Assembly: GCA_947034895.1 (NCBI GenBank)
Contig: OX344761.1
Coordinates: 29,214,863 to 29,278,862, forward strand
From: Rhytidiadelphus loreus
Taxonomy: Eukaryota; Streptophyta; Bryopsida; Hypnales; Hylocomiaceae
Direction of reading: 5' to 3'
DNA: 64,000 nt
Shown here: piece after piece, positions 12,397 through 24,924 of the stretch
Layout of the letters: each line of letters begins with the position of its first letter
Numbering within the stretch: the stretch's first letter is position 1
Notes under the pieces: generated by a model
Databases searched by the model: none
What the model was told of the DNA's origin: nothing
Seen by the model: the letters and a program-made list of their open reading frames with translations, nothing else
Position numbers and translations under genes: made by a program

Positions 12397-15300
12397 CGGA
12401 TGTGAATTATCTTGAGTGGCAGTAAGCTTAGTAACTGAACTTCCAAGGCTTCCTGCAATGGCCTGACTCTGCAATTGAGTTCAGAAACATGCCGAAGGAG
12501 CCAATTCAGTTGCTTTTGGATCAGTTCCTTATTATTCTCCTCTTTTGGGGTGCACAATATTGAGCTAGCCAGGTCTGATTGTAGCAGAGGACAAGACAAA
12601 CTTTAATAATAACTTAAGGGGGAAAAGGAAAAAAGAGGACCTGACTCTGAGACCGATGACGAACCTCTTATTTTTTTAAAGAAAAAAATAAAGAAGTACC
12701 AGGCTCTTTTTGAATGATGAATGGGGGAACTCAGGTGCAGTGGGGAGTACAGGGCAGGGCAGCGATGGGGGTGAGTTTTCTGAGTTTCAGACCAGCTATT
12801 TTTCTTTAAACCCTTCAAGTTTTCAGCGACCCCAAATGGGTCGATTCATTTTTAGAACGGCTGTTTCTAGACTTAGGAATGTAAGGAGTCACTTGAATTT
12901 GGGCTCACTCTCAATAGAATCAAGTTAGCTATCAAGTAGTGTATTCAGATTTAGAAGAAGATTTACTATTGAATTTACAAAATAATGCAATGCATGGGTG
13001 GTTTGGGGGTTGTAGCAAAAAGTCATTGGTTTAGGGAACTTTGGCCAATGAAGTGGAGGGATGTGTTCATGGGCAGTATGGTCATAATTGTGCCACAAGT
13101 ATTAGTAAGGTTGGGTCCAATCTTTGGGATGGGAGAGAGGCGGTTAGAGACTTTTGGCATGCTTTTAGAAGCAAAGCGTGTCAAGCTATATAAAGAACAT
13201 CATTGGGAGAAAACTATTGAAAACCGTCTCAAGTGGAAGAGTGATGAAGTTGGACAATGATGATGCTTGGAATTCTAATGGGTTTCCAGCCTAAAATGTT
13301 CATTGAGTCATTTTTCAATGAACTACCCAATAGTAGATTAGACTTGGAGTAGCATTGCCTTCCTCCTTTTTTAATTTTGCCTAGTCTATGGGTACATACA
13401 ACCATTGGAGTACACATCTTACTCAAATTTGAGCCATATTTCAACTTTTTTTTCCTTTTTTTCTTTCACTCTACCATGTTCAATCTTGAATTTTGGTTTT
13501 AGATTTGTGACAAATCTTCCATTTATCTCATAATTTCTGAAATTTAACAAAGAAGTGGTCACTATTGCAAACTACTTGTTTGGTTACTGCATGTGAAAAA
13601 ACAACTTGCTATAGCATGTATTACCTGAAATTTTGAACATATAGGGAAGAACTAGTGCGGCTCATCTTATCATATAATTATCTCCAAATTAGTTCCCTCT
13701 TCATCTATATAGGGATAGGGATACAGAAGCTTTTGGTGGAGGCTCTCTTATCATCTCTACAAAGTTTGGTTTCAATCCAAGTCATAGATTAGAAGATTAT
13801 AATATAAAAGTGAAGGTTACTTCAAAGAAATCAATTTTTTGGCATAGCTAAAATTATGCTTTGATTGACTCTTTTGGACATATAACATTTTAGAAAGCTA
13901 GCATCCTAAGCTCATTCTCCACGTAACAAAGTTCCACATGCATGGAAACAAGTCTTGTATTTTTAGGAACAAAAATGAGTGAAAAATGATTAAGTAAACA
14001 AAATCAACAATACAATACCAAATGAGAAAAGTGCACATCACAAATTGTGAGTAAGAGCTCATATAGGATTTACCACACCCCAATTTTATATAGCACATCT
14101 CATATAGAAGATTGGCCCCTGCCATCCCTAGAAATTTAGGAATATAGGTGGGGTGGAGGTCTTCCCTATCCGAATGGATTTCATTTAGATAGGGATTAGG
14201 GGAGATCCTTAGTGGGGATGCTTTAAAGTCTTGGCATTTTGCAAGATCCTATGGTTAATTTTGACTAAAAATGACTCATCTTAAGTATTTTGAGTGTTGA
14301 CTCTTTGTAACTTATAAAATCAAGATCCATAACACCTTGAAAGTGGCCAAAAAATTTAAGGGTTAATTCCTATATTGAACCATTTTTTCAAGTACTAAGT
14401 TCGGAATTTTTTCTATTTTTTGCTCTAAATAGAAATATTATAGATTTTTTTATTAGGATTTTTCTAATGTTTTCAAATTGCAACCAAGGCTAACCAACGT
14501 TTTTCCTTGAACTTTGGCATAGTGCACAAAATATGGTTCCAACTTTGGGTGATTTATTTTTCCATAACATTGTTACTAATGAGGTAGGGGTCAATTTTTC
14601 ATCTTTGAAAAAGGGATTCCTACAATGAACAAATTTGTCTTATTGATGGTTCCTCAACCACCTCCAATCCTTGAATCAACTAACAGTTCCCTCCCAAACA
14701 TCTAGCAAAGCATAATACCTTCCCAACATCATGAGGACCATTGTTTGGTTATACAATGTTGATTTTGTAGCTAGGTTTTTACACCTACTAGAAAAAAACA
14801 GGGGTTTAGTTGCATATATTGTACCAATTTGAATTTGTGCTAGACACTAGCATGTAGAAGTTAATTTCTAAAGTCCCAGTGCTCCTATAAGGGACTAAAT
14901 GGATTTATGGATTTTAGATACGCTCATGTAACCTCAATTTTTGACGTGGTTCTCTTAAAGTTTTTTTTTAAATAGAAAATTTCATTAGCTTTGGGAGGAA
15001 TATAGTTTTGATTTCAATTAGTGCTTGGGAGCAAAAATTACGCTACAATAAGCTCAAAATGGAGGAGACCAATTAACAAAAAATATCCACAAAAACTTGA
15101 TTTTTTTTTCTTATTTTTTTCTCATAGATTATATATTTTTTTATATGGAAATCTTTTATTCATTCCATTTGGATTAGTGATGTGAAAGTTATTAAACTTC
15201 TTGTTTTGTAGGCAATGGCATAAAAACTTCTTGAGAGATAACATACTAGATTCATTTTTTAACTCAATTTTTTAACTTAAAAAAAAATTCACAAAATTAA

Positions 15301-16439
15301 GTATGCTACTAGAACAATCTCACCATTGGAATTAGTGTGTTCCAATTCTATTTTAGAGCTATCAATGTCAGTTTATTTTTTCCTTCAATCTTGTACTGAT
15401 TTCTATTTTTTTTTTTCAATTTAAAGAATGAAAATCATATTTTTTATTTATATTTAATTCCTAGACTTTCAACTCAAATCTTCAACATAAGAAAAAAATT
15501 AATTAAAATATTTAATGCAAAAATTTTAAGTTAAGAAGATTCACAGTCAAATAATCCAATCAAAGAATGTGCTAAAAATTCACTTTCTTCACTTTAAACA
15601 CAAATATCTTGCAATTTATGAGTTGAAAGTTTCTAAATTTTCTTTCCTACATTCTTAAAATAGTCTAAAGCAAAATCCTATGGTTAGATATGCAAAAAAA
15701 ACAATTTGTAAAGATTTTTTCTCTTTGCAATAGAAATGATAATTTTGAATGTTTTTTGATGAAAAAGGGGCCTTGAGACTTTAGGGGTTCAAACTATTCT
15801 TATGCATAAGACATAAAAATAGAATTTAGTAAAAGAAAAGTATATACACTATAGTCTGATCTATGCACAGGAAATAATAAAAAGATTGACAAGTTTTTTT
15901 GTTCACAAGAGAATAATATATATAACAGTAACACAAATTTTACAAGCGGCACTAATATTTTGTAATCACTAATAGGGTAAATAAAAAAAGCTTGATCATG
16001 TTGGACACCAACTAAGATTCTAGCCCATAAGGTAACATGCTCTAAAATGGACCATTTACGGGTTGTTTGGCCTTTTTCATAGGCTTCTGTACATTGTAAC
16101 ATTTTTTCTTATTTTTCAAAGGAAGACAAATGAAGGCGCAAGAGAATAGAAGTGGATTCATAATTTTCCAAGCTGTTATGAATTAGTTATGAATTTTCTA
16201 AGATATCAGGCGTAGGCACCTATTTCTGACACCAGGGTTGCTAAAATGTGAATACATGCTGTCTTTAAAGAGAGTTGCAGAAGTCCCCCAAATGCATAGG
16301 TCATTTTCAAAAAAGAGCAATGGAAGGTGGTTAATGTAAGCATTGGCAGCCTTAAATGGACCTCCAACAATTGAAAATAATCATACCAATAACTATGACA
16401 AGGACAGTTGTACTAACTGTGACTAACTGCAAATCTGCT
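12397..16439. other. AT-rich intergenic DNA, no gene seen
   Basis: Short ORFs occur (plus 12985-13260, minus 12603-12818, minus 13898-14125), but none has recognisable domains, homologous neighbours or splice signals. Immediately left of 12600, a minus-strand frame with the segment ELIQKQLNWLLRHVSELN runs into the MITE at 12386 and could be a gene fragment. Otherwise I see only homopolymer-rich unique or decayed repeat sequence. Confidence 0.5.
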
Positions 16440-18187
16440 TCTAGTGTTTCAAAAACCATCCCCCCCCTCTTGCAAAGATGTACAACTGATGTCTTCCTAA
16501 ATCTCGTCCAAATGCGTCACTAACGAATGCGGATTCTTTAAGATTTGGCACCCTTTGGTGTGCTTTCTGATCCAGCTCTCTCTTTGCCCTCCGCAGATGA
16601 CCGTTAAGGTACATTGTATGAACGTCATTCTCTCTTCCCCGTAGCAAGGACTGCATTAGTGGACACCGGTGTTCACTGGAGGGTCTCTAGGGTTTGACAA
16701 CTGCGTCGCCGTAGGAATTGTATTATTGTCCCACGCTGTCGTCGCAATAGGAAGAATGTTAGTTTTGTCCCTCTGATTCGAGTTGAGGTCATTTGGTTCC
16801 GTTCTTTGAGCAACTGCGGACTTTTTTTGCCTTTAGCCCTTCAACAAATGATTGTGCAATGTGTTTGTGGACTTCGATGCACACTCTATCATGTGGTAAT
16901 GTGTCGAGAAAGGTAATCTTTACATTTGTGTCTCTATTGCTTCTATTTGACAAGCATCCATTTACGTTTGATCATGTTTAAAACTTGTGAGCCGTTGCTA
17001 TAGCCATACATTTTTACTAATGCGTCAAATTTCTAGATGTTTGTATCTTCTGTGCAGTTAGGTGGATATCACCCCTTATCGCCCCCTTCTTGCGGCATTG
17101 TCCATGGATGACGAGGTCTTCTGTTGATGCCTTCAAGAACATTCTTCAGACTCCAATATTTGTTTCCCTTTCTGTTTACTTGGGAGTTCAGATTTGGCAG
17201 AATGTCCCCACTTTGTCATCATGTCTCTCGTTGAAGGTCACAATCACACTGACTTGAAGCATCCTCTCTTCCATTGGCTAGAAGGAGTGTATTGGGGGGC
17301 CTATTACTTGAGAATCTATTCTACGTATTGGAGAGGAGTGGCCCTTCTGCATTAGTGGCTAGTCTTGTAACTGATTAAGATTCACTAGAAATCATATGGA
17401 CTCACAAGATGTGTGGAGAGCAGCTCATTGACCAGGTTCTTTTCTTTCTTGTTCTACCTTCTAGGTTTGTAGTATCGCAAGTTCTGATCAATCGATTAGT
17501 GTTGAAAGAGTTGTGCTAAGTGGTTACTTTGTACCTGATGGCGTAGGTTGCAAAAATGTGCAATTTCTTGTTTGAAGTTTGAAGAAGACAGATGTAGTGT
17601 TTCAGAAAATCTTCTGAATCAGTTTGTACTCTGTCGCTAATAGCATGGTCATTCGTGACTTTCTTCTCTACCATAAATTGTTTGATACGGCAAGTCTTCA
17701 AACATCCTAGAGCGCACTGCATCCTATTTACCAAAGCTTCCAATAAGATTTGTGAACCTTCTTATTCAAATTCTCCACAATTTTAGGTTTATAAAAAAAA
17801 TTTGTTTCTGGCTTTTGAAGTTCATTGTTGTACTAGCTTTTTAGTCATAGCCTTGCATTTCCATGGTATGCATGCAGTTCTCATCTGTAACTTACGCAGG
17901 TGTTGGTTGCTTGCCAAGTTTGAGTACATTCGAAAATGCACGTATGTCAAAAAATTCAAACAAATTGGCCATGCAACAATTGAAAGTGCAGTTGAGTTGC
18001 TAGGTGGGGCAAATTGTTGTCTCCTTACCGAGAAATCACCAACTCTATCATCTTCAATTCCAAACAATTCTTCCACCAATCAGAAAATTTTCACCTAGAA
18101 TCCCATCATTTTTTGAAACTTTTATGTTCTCATTTTAGTGCAGATTCGCCAATTCTTGTTCAGTTTCAAATAATATGAGTAGATAAC
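16440..18187. other. GC-richer stretch with unassigned short ORFs
   Basis: Composition is closer to that of the genes in this window than to the flanking AT-rich DNA. Short ORFs lie on both strands (minus 16441-16656, minus 17516-17743, plus 17802-18098), but I recognise no protein family and cannot build a spliced frame. It may be a decayed gene belonging with the SecY-like relic downstream. Confidence 0.3.
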
Positions 18188-18227
18188 TCATTCAAGGAGA
18201 AATTCCAAGCATATTGTGGGGACGATG

Positions 18228-18455
18228 GCTATGGCTTTTGTTTTTGGACTTTCCATTGCCACCAAATTCATAGGCGCCATTTCTGTGGGGCATGAAGCTC
18301 CTTTCACGGGACTCGATTGCCAGGCCGGTGAATTGCACATTCCACGCTCTATTCCAATTAGCTTATGTAGGAGAGTTCGAGAAAAGAATTCGAGTTGTAG
18401 GGCATCGCTTGCAATTGACATAGAGCAAGAATCCAAAGGAGACAAGGAGGTTTGA
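18228..18455 (+). pseudogene. Short ORF, possibly the transit-peptide part of the SCY1 relic
   Basis: An open frame starting MAMAFVFGLSIATKF encodes about 75 residues that are hydrophobic at the start and then rich in arginine and serine (SLCRRVREKNSSCRA). That composition suits a chloroplast transit peptide. It lies on the same strand and about 0.7 kb upstream of the SecY-like relic at 19124, with a CACTA-type MITE between them. The link to SCY1 is position plus composition only; the segment could equally be fortuitous. Confidence 0.25.
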
Positions 18456-18464
18456 TCCTTTAGG

Positions 18465-18639
18465 CACTAATAGAACCCCATGTTTTTTTAGACAGATTTT
18501 TCTAGACATCCACATGTTTTTCATGTTAACAATGACGTCAAATAAAACATCTCAATGTTTTACTTGACATCATTGTTAACATGAAAACATGTGGATGTCT
18601 CAAAAAATCCGTCAAGAAAAACATGGGTTCCTCCTAGTG
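18465..18639. mobile_element. 175-bp CACTA-type MITE with AGG target duplication
   Basis: The ends read CACTAATAGAACCCCATG and, on the other strand, CACTAGGAGGAACCCATG. The two halves are inverted repeats over nearly their whole length, including 'agacatccacatgttt' and 'catgttaacaatga'. The element is flanked by AGG on both sides (18462-18464 and 18640-18642), the 3-bp duplication size expected of CACTA elements. It has no coding capacity. Confidence 0.85.
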
Positions 18640-19123
18640 AGGGCTTGGCATCGATTCAACACGTACATCCCTTTTCATAGAATGCCAATCAATCGGTTTT
18701 CATGATGTCAAGGTCTAGCTCGGGGAGTTCTTCAAGAGGTGCGGCAGGTCGCTTTTGAATTTGATAAGCAGTCAAATTCGTCATTTTGAAGCTATGAATC
18801 CTTCTTTCTTGGAAAGCTAATTTGCAATGCCGTTGAATCAAGAGGCTCTGGATTTGAATTGAATTGAAATAGTAGCACGATTTTGAAGAGCTAAGATTTT
18901 AGGGGTTTGATTAAGGTTTTAGGTTTAAATTGGCAGATGTGTGATTATGTGTGCTCATCACTAATTTTATTGATAAAAAAAAATTCGGGTTGCATCTGAA
19001 GTCCATTTATTTTCACAATCAATTTTCAATCAAATTTGTCATTTTATAATCATGCATTCTTGGTCAGATATTAGGTTTTGGTGAGGGTTTTAGGATTGAG
19101 TTCATTGAGGTGTGATTGTGCAG

Positions 19124-19540
19124 CAGCCATGGAGGATACGAGTGTAGATTTCGGGAATTTTTTCAAGGGCAAATTGGTGGAGATAGATGGTGTTCTCCCG
19201 AATTGGAACGTATATGCCATTGTGGGGAGTGAACTGCTCAGGCTTCCAATGGGGCATTGACACAAATAGCCTTTTGGACACCCTAGACACATTTTCAAGA
19301 GGCAACATTGTCGACTGGGTGTGGCGTCAATTAATGGGCATTGTGCCATTTATCAATGCTCAAATTGTAGTGCAGCTTCTTGGGACAATGTTTTCCAAAC
19401 TCCAAGACCTTCAGAAGAAGGAAGGCGAGGCAGAACGGAAGTGGATGTTGCAGTGGACAAAGTATGCGACAGTGGGCTTTGATATCATCCATGTTTGCCA
19501 TTTCTGGCTTCTTGATGCCATTCTGCATTTATTCGATGTG
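19124..19540 (+). pseudogene. SCY1: Chloroplast SecY translocase (SCY1-like) pseudogene fragment
   Basis: In plastids SCY1 is the thylakoid SecY channel. Translation shows NFFKGKLVEI in one frame, then after a frameshift near 19180-19200 SRIGTYMPLWGVN, NSLLDTLDTFSRG, MGIVPFINAQIVVQLLG, KLQDLQKKEGEAERK and YATVGFDI. These follow the order of SCY1 through its first two transmembrane regions. Intact family members carry a glycine-rich stretch after DTFSGG and RKK after GEAG; here those positions are altered. The remaining eight or so membrane helices are absent. Frameshift, substitutions and truncation make this a relic. No long intron explains the loss. Confidence 0.75.
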
Positions 19541-19599
19541 GAGACCAAATCAATTCAAAACATTCGTTCTATAATGATCTGTTTTGGATGAACCTCACA

Positions 19600-20920
19600 T
19601 TCAGCCCCTTGATTGTCAGTTCAATCCCAGTGGAGAAGTTGTAGAGGCAACATCATCACCTGTCGAGTGAAAGAAGTGAAGGTGGCCAAATTCTTCGTGG
19701 ATTGTATATGAAGATAAGCCGGTCAGTCTACACGTCATATGAATGTCGATACAACGTTTGTTCAATTCTAAGGATACATTTGATCAGAGAAATAGGTCAT
19801 GCAGTTCTTTTGTTTCTAAAAAGTTATTTTGACTTTTTGTAAAATGCATGTTTCACATATTCAAAAGGTTGTCACCTGCAACTTTGGTCCTTCTTGAGGT
19901 TAATGTCCCCAATGGCCTGTTATTTGGAGTTTACTTCTGAATTTTTCAATTTTTGCTAGTTGCAGAGGGAGTCATTTTACAACGAACTATACTTGTCAAT
20001 GGAGAACTCTTTCTACTAGAAGGAGGATCAGTAGGTTTGTGAAAACAAAGAATAGGAGAAATTGAAGGCCTTGAAGCCTCGCATTATTATTCACCCTTAC
20101 TTTCAAAATGTTGAAGTTGATCATGCTGTAAAGGTATGTTTTTGTTAACGGAGTCCAACCTGTATAATGGATCTATAACTGACGGACTCCTGAATGTAGG
20201 GATGAACTTCATTTGGAAAGATTGATGGCAATTTGGACACTATCTTTCAAGTTTTGTGACAAGAATTGGATTTCTGCATTTTGTTCCACTAACCTAATGA
20301 AGAGAAGAAATCAAATTTGGTGACTCATTAGCTGTGAGAACTTATTGCAAGTACTTCCTTCATAGTGTGGGTGACTTAGTTCTAAGCCTTGGAAGAACTG
20401 AAATGAGCATTTTCATAACATCTCTATAGAAAAACAGTATGATTGCAACTAGTAATTATAGAAAAAGATTATACATCCGAAATTGTAGGCAAAAAAATCA
20501 AAATAGCCTTACTTCAGTTCATGTTCTATTGGAGATGTCTTGCAACTGTGTCCTGAAATCTTCAACAAACTTGAAGCACTGCAATTGTACATGTCTAGAA
20601 CTGTGCTAATCATCAGCTATACCTCAGGTATGTGAATATCTATGTCTTTCTTCACAAATTTCAACTTTAACATTAGCTAGTAGTTCTCAACGCAGTACTC
20701 TTAGATTGTTTGATGTAGAGGCTGCTCCATTGTAGTTCATGGGGGGGCAACTCCCAACTGCAAATGGCACATGAGAGTACACTGGTGAATGTTGCAGACC
20801 TTGGTTGTACAAGGAAAAATTGCCATAGTAAGCAAGATGTTTCCATGGCTTGGGAACCTACAGGAAAGGAGGTAAGAAGGTCTAGTATCTTGTCCCTTTT
20901 TCTTAGCACGTCTACGTTCA
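19600..20920. other. Intergenic DNA, no gene seen
   Basis: Between the SCY1 relic and the transposase relic I find no coding segment. In particular, none of the later SecY helices can be recognised on the plus strand. Composition is intermediate and no terminal repeats are evident. Confidence 0.45.
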
Positions 20921-20925
20921 ACTAC

Positions 20926-23900
20926 TCATCTTTGGTTTTCTTTGCAAATAGGAAGAGGAAAGCCAAGGTAAGGTGATTTCAAAGGTCCCCTCACTGTATT
21001 TGACTTTATGAGTGCATGCAGCCTATCACCACAGGTTGCAACAATCCTAGTTGACCAAGCTTCCTTGTGTTGTTTCAATGAGTTCTTGAGAGATTGCTTG
21101 GCCAACTTCTGAACTTCCTTCTTTTGTTTCTCCTTTGCTTTCTGAGCTCTCTTGGCCACCATCTCTAACCTTTTACTCTCCTTCTCTTCTGCAGCCTCCT
21201 CCTTCTATTGCACTATCTGCTCTAATGACTCTATGTATTATTCATGTGTCATTCAAATGGACTTAGAGCAGTCTATAAAAGACTCATTGATTTTTGATGT
21301 CTTCTTCATTGTGGGCAGGTCTACCTTGGGGAGCTCAAAAAAATTGCCTTCATAGGTAGGTGCCACATCTCCATCTTCAAGGTTATCATCCACTTCTTCT
21401 ACACTTGTCTTTTTTTCGTCCTCACTTCCCTCTTCAGCTTCAACATAGTAATGATTGCACTCAGATAGAATAAACATGTCTTCATCGTAAATTTCTTGAA
21501 TTTGCCAATCTTCCAAACCGCCACTTTGAAAATCATGGTTTTCATCATCAACAGTGTCTGTCTTGTTTGTAGTCTGTTGTATTGTTGCATTTGCTCTCTC
21601 AAAAGTCAAACTGGATCCACATTTAGCATCAATTGCTTTTGAATTCAATGGATAAATTCCTACTGCTTTGAATCCAGATGTAATGTTTTCCTTTGTCAAT
21701 GCTTTGTTTAAAGCATGAGAAACCCAGATTGCAAGATCCTCCTTTGTTGCTGACTTTCCAACATGGTTGATGGTCCACTTATCCCAGTAAGCTCTTAATC
21801 CCGCTTTGAAGGGTTTGAAAACAACAACATCCAATGGTTGTAATTTGTAGGAAGTGTAGCTAGAAAGAGTTAGGAGGTCTAGACCACTTAACATAGCTGT
21901 TTTCACAACTTCTAAAGTATTATGAGAATTGTGTCCATCTAGAATAAGTAGATGCCTATCAATAGGAGAGATGCTGTATTGTTTTCTAACATTTCTGATG
22001 AAATGTTTGATCCATCCTTTGAACAGGATGTGCGTCATCTAGGCTTTTTGGTTGCATGGCAAATGCAGTATCTTTCTCACCAATTCTACAGAGGTGATTT
22101 CCTTTCTGTTTTTTCCTTCTAAAGATGTAGAAATAAGGAAGTCTCTCCCCTGCAGCATTTAAGGTGGGTACGCCTTTAATGGCGTTGTGCCTTAAACCAC
22201 AATCTACTTTCAGCCCCAAAACGGTGTCAATATAATCCGAAAATTGCACCTCCTTGTCTTTCGCAGTTCTTAAAAGCAATATTGGCCATTTTGAGGCATG
22301 TGATTGGCTTTTTAACTCAGAGAACACAAGGATTTAATAACACAGGGATTTAATAATTGATTCTAGTAAAGACTTGTTAGATGTCAAAAAAATATGCTTG
22401 TACTATTAAACTCTTGTGTTATTAAATCCTCAATCTTCATGTTATTTCAAGCACGTGTCACAAATGTTATTAAATCCTCTTGTTAATTGATATGACGCAT
22501 AGAACATGAGAACATAGAATCATGGGTTTACAAGTATGCAATGTTTTATTTAATAAATATGAATAATATTATTACACCTTTGTGTCTGTTATTTCTAACA
22601 CCATTGAGGGGGGCTTTTGAATGTGACCGTTCTCTTTCAATGCAACCTATAAGCGGTTTTAAGAATTCTACTATCAAAACTTTGTCCCCCTACTGTTGTT
22701 TCATTTTTGTCAAAATCTGAAAATTGATTTTGCAATACTTCCTCTTCTACATATTGCTTTGGTCTCTTGTATTCAGTATTTACTAATTAGCCTACAATTT
22801 ATCCACAGTCCAATTTGTGGCGGTTTTAAGTGTACCCACCTTATGCACACTACAACTGATAGCCATTCCCTCTAATTTGGAACCACCATTATACATTTTG
22901 AACCCCCTCTTTTAGCAAGAACATAGCCACCTCCGTCTTTTCCAACCTGAGCACCGGATTTGTCACAATTCCAAATCTGGTTTGTTGGATAGGCATGCTT
23001 CTCATACAATGTAGACAAGTTCTTGTAAAAGAATTGCACATTCTCAGGATATAAAGTTGTTGCTCTATTCACTTGTAATGGTTGTGCCTTCCTCAATGAC
23101 AATTATGGATGCCTATTTAAAAAACATCTAACCCATCATGGTCCTGGTATACCATCCTTGAATGGTGTGACCCTAGTTTGAGTGAATTCATGGACTTTTG
23201 TTCTCAATTGCCCCATGTGTAAGGGATAGCCTCTGTTATGCATTTGAATCAAGTAAGTGACTAAATCTTCTTCTTTATCTAGTAAAACTCCTTGCTTCCC
23301 TCTTCTTCTTCCTTTTGTGGTTCCATAGACATGCCCTCTTAATGTTGTGCAAGGAATGCCATAATTCCTTGTTGTCGTTCTAATGGGCATACCATCTTCA
23401 ATATCTTTAAGAGCCTTATCCAATTGCCTTTGAGTCCAATTTCCATTCTTCAAAGTTTTCTTGTTTACAGCTTCTGGAACTGAAGGGAATGAAGGTGCAA
23501 TTACCTCAACGCCAATTGCATTTTGCTATGGCAAACGCATGTCGTCAGTTCTCTCCATATTTGAATACTCATCATGCTCTGATAGAAATTCAGGTATGTT
23601 GTCTACATTCCCAAAGGTTTGGTTTGTTGCTTCCATTGATTGCATGTCAACATTGCTGAATGTGTTGTTATTGTCTAGGTACCCTCTTCTTGGCTATGGT
23701 TGAAGAACATGTTGATGTATTGGACGTCTTGATCGTCCCAAGACTCTACAGCAGTAAGGTTGAGGTTGTTCACCTTATCTACTGATTCCTTCTCTACTTC
23801 TAACTTCTTTTTTTGAATTCCATCTTCAAGCATATTTTTCTAGTCAAAGTCGTCCGATGTATCATCATCATCTAACTCCTCGTCTTTGACACTGTCAAAT

Positions 23901-24011
23901 CCAATGTAATCTTTCTGGTTGGAGCCTCAACTGCGGGGCTTCTTCCACTCACTATTGCCACTGCTGTTACTCTCTCCGTTGTCATCAAAGTTTGCATCGG
24001 AATTGTCCATT
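20926..24011 (-). pseudogene. Pogo/Tigger-like (DDE_1) transposase pseudogene
   Basis: Read from 24011 downward, the frame starts MDNSDANFDDNGES with an acidic N-terminus broken by stops. It continues into a psq-type helix-turn-helix (23453-23136; WTQRQLDKALKDIEDGMPI, then YGIPCTTLRGH), a CENP-B-like segment (KEEDLVTYLIQMHNRGYPL), and the catalytic part with NCDKSGAQ, LLILDGHNSH and YKLQPLDVVVFKPF, which supply the three acidic residues. A lysine-rich C-terminal tail follows. Damage is clear: stops within GPxWVR and RHPxLS, a stop at VPNxREW, a one-base gain in an A-run near 22050 together with TGG to TAG, and a 680-bp element inserted at 22162-22841. The encoded enzyme would have been the cut-and-paste transposase of a TA-targeting element; its terminal repeats were not located. 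Confidence 0.85.
22162..22841. mobile_element. 680-bp nonautonomous element inserted in the transposase at TA
   Basis: The ends are AGGTGGGTAC and GTACCCACCT, perfect ten-base inverted repeats, with TA on each side (22160-22161 and 22842-22843). Removing the element and one TA joins the host codons for VVVC directly to INAAGERLP, the expected transposase order, so the borders are fixed to the base. A TA duplication is the signature of Tc1/mariner/pogo elements. No transposase is encoded inside, although an open frame around 22180-22327 is of unknown origin. Confidence 0.85.
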
Positions 24012-24924
24012 GTCCTCTATCTGTAAGAACTTACAAGATGTTCACTCTTGTATAAGTATGTCTTCAAAAGTAAGGAGTAGAAGTAAGTTTGTATCTATAT
24101 TTTTCCTACTGTGTTCCTTGGCAACCCTAAAAACGATATAATAAATCAGACCTATGTAGCCTTCCTAATTGTAATGTGTTCTAGTAATTGAAAGAGTTGT
24201 TGCTTTCTACAAGAGTTATATGCAGGACTTCTTTTGTTATGAACATGTCCTTGCATACTAGTTCACATACAATTCTAATACAATGGTTGTTTTATATTCT
24301 CTATTGCTGCAGCATAATAGAGTTTTGAATTGAACTCCAACTACAGAAAAGGCCCATATTTTCAGCAAAGAAAAGAAATACCCTTGTTTTGTCTTGTGAA
24401 CATCAATGTTTACACGAAATGGAAATATTACCTGTAGATTGCACTCTCAGCAGCTTACTTAGAACACTCGAGAGAACTTAGAAGAAGCTCAGTCCTCCAG
24501 CACTAACCTAATTTACAATTCCAATTTACATTGTGCCTTCTTCAATGTTCTTGATTTCATTGGAATTATTGGCATGTGGATGTTATTTTGATGGCAATGT
24601 TGATGGTACAAGTTATTAAATGTTCAAATTTCTTACAAGTTTGTGATAGTCACAGAAACTTCTTCCTTATTAGACGTCAGGATTTTGTACAAATAGTATG
24701 GGCTATTGTTGTTTCTTTAATTCATCACTTGATTTCCTAGTATTTGATATTACAAGTACATTCCTAAATGTGACCTTTGCTTTCTTCAATATGGCTCATG
24801 ATTGCATCAATTTAATTATGTAAGATTCTACATTTGTGTAAAGAGGTAGTTGGCTTGCCAAGTACTGTTTTAAATACATAAATGGGCAGTTGTCAAGACA
24901 TTCTAAAATGAACTACAACACATT

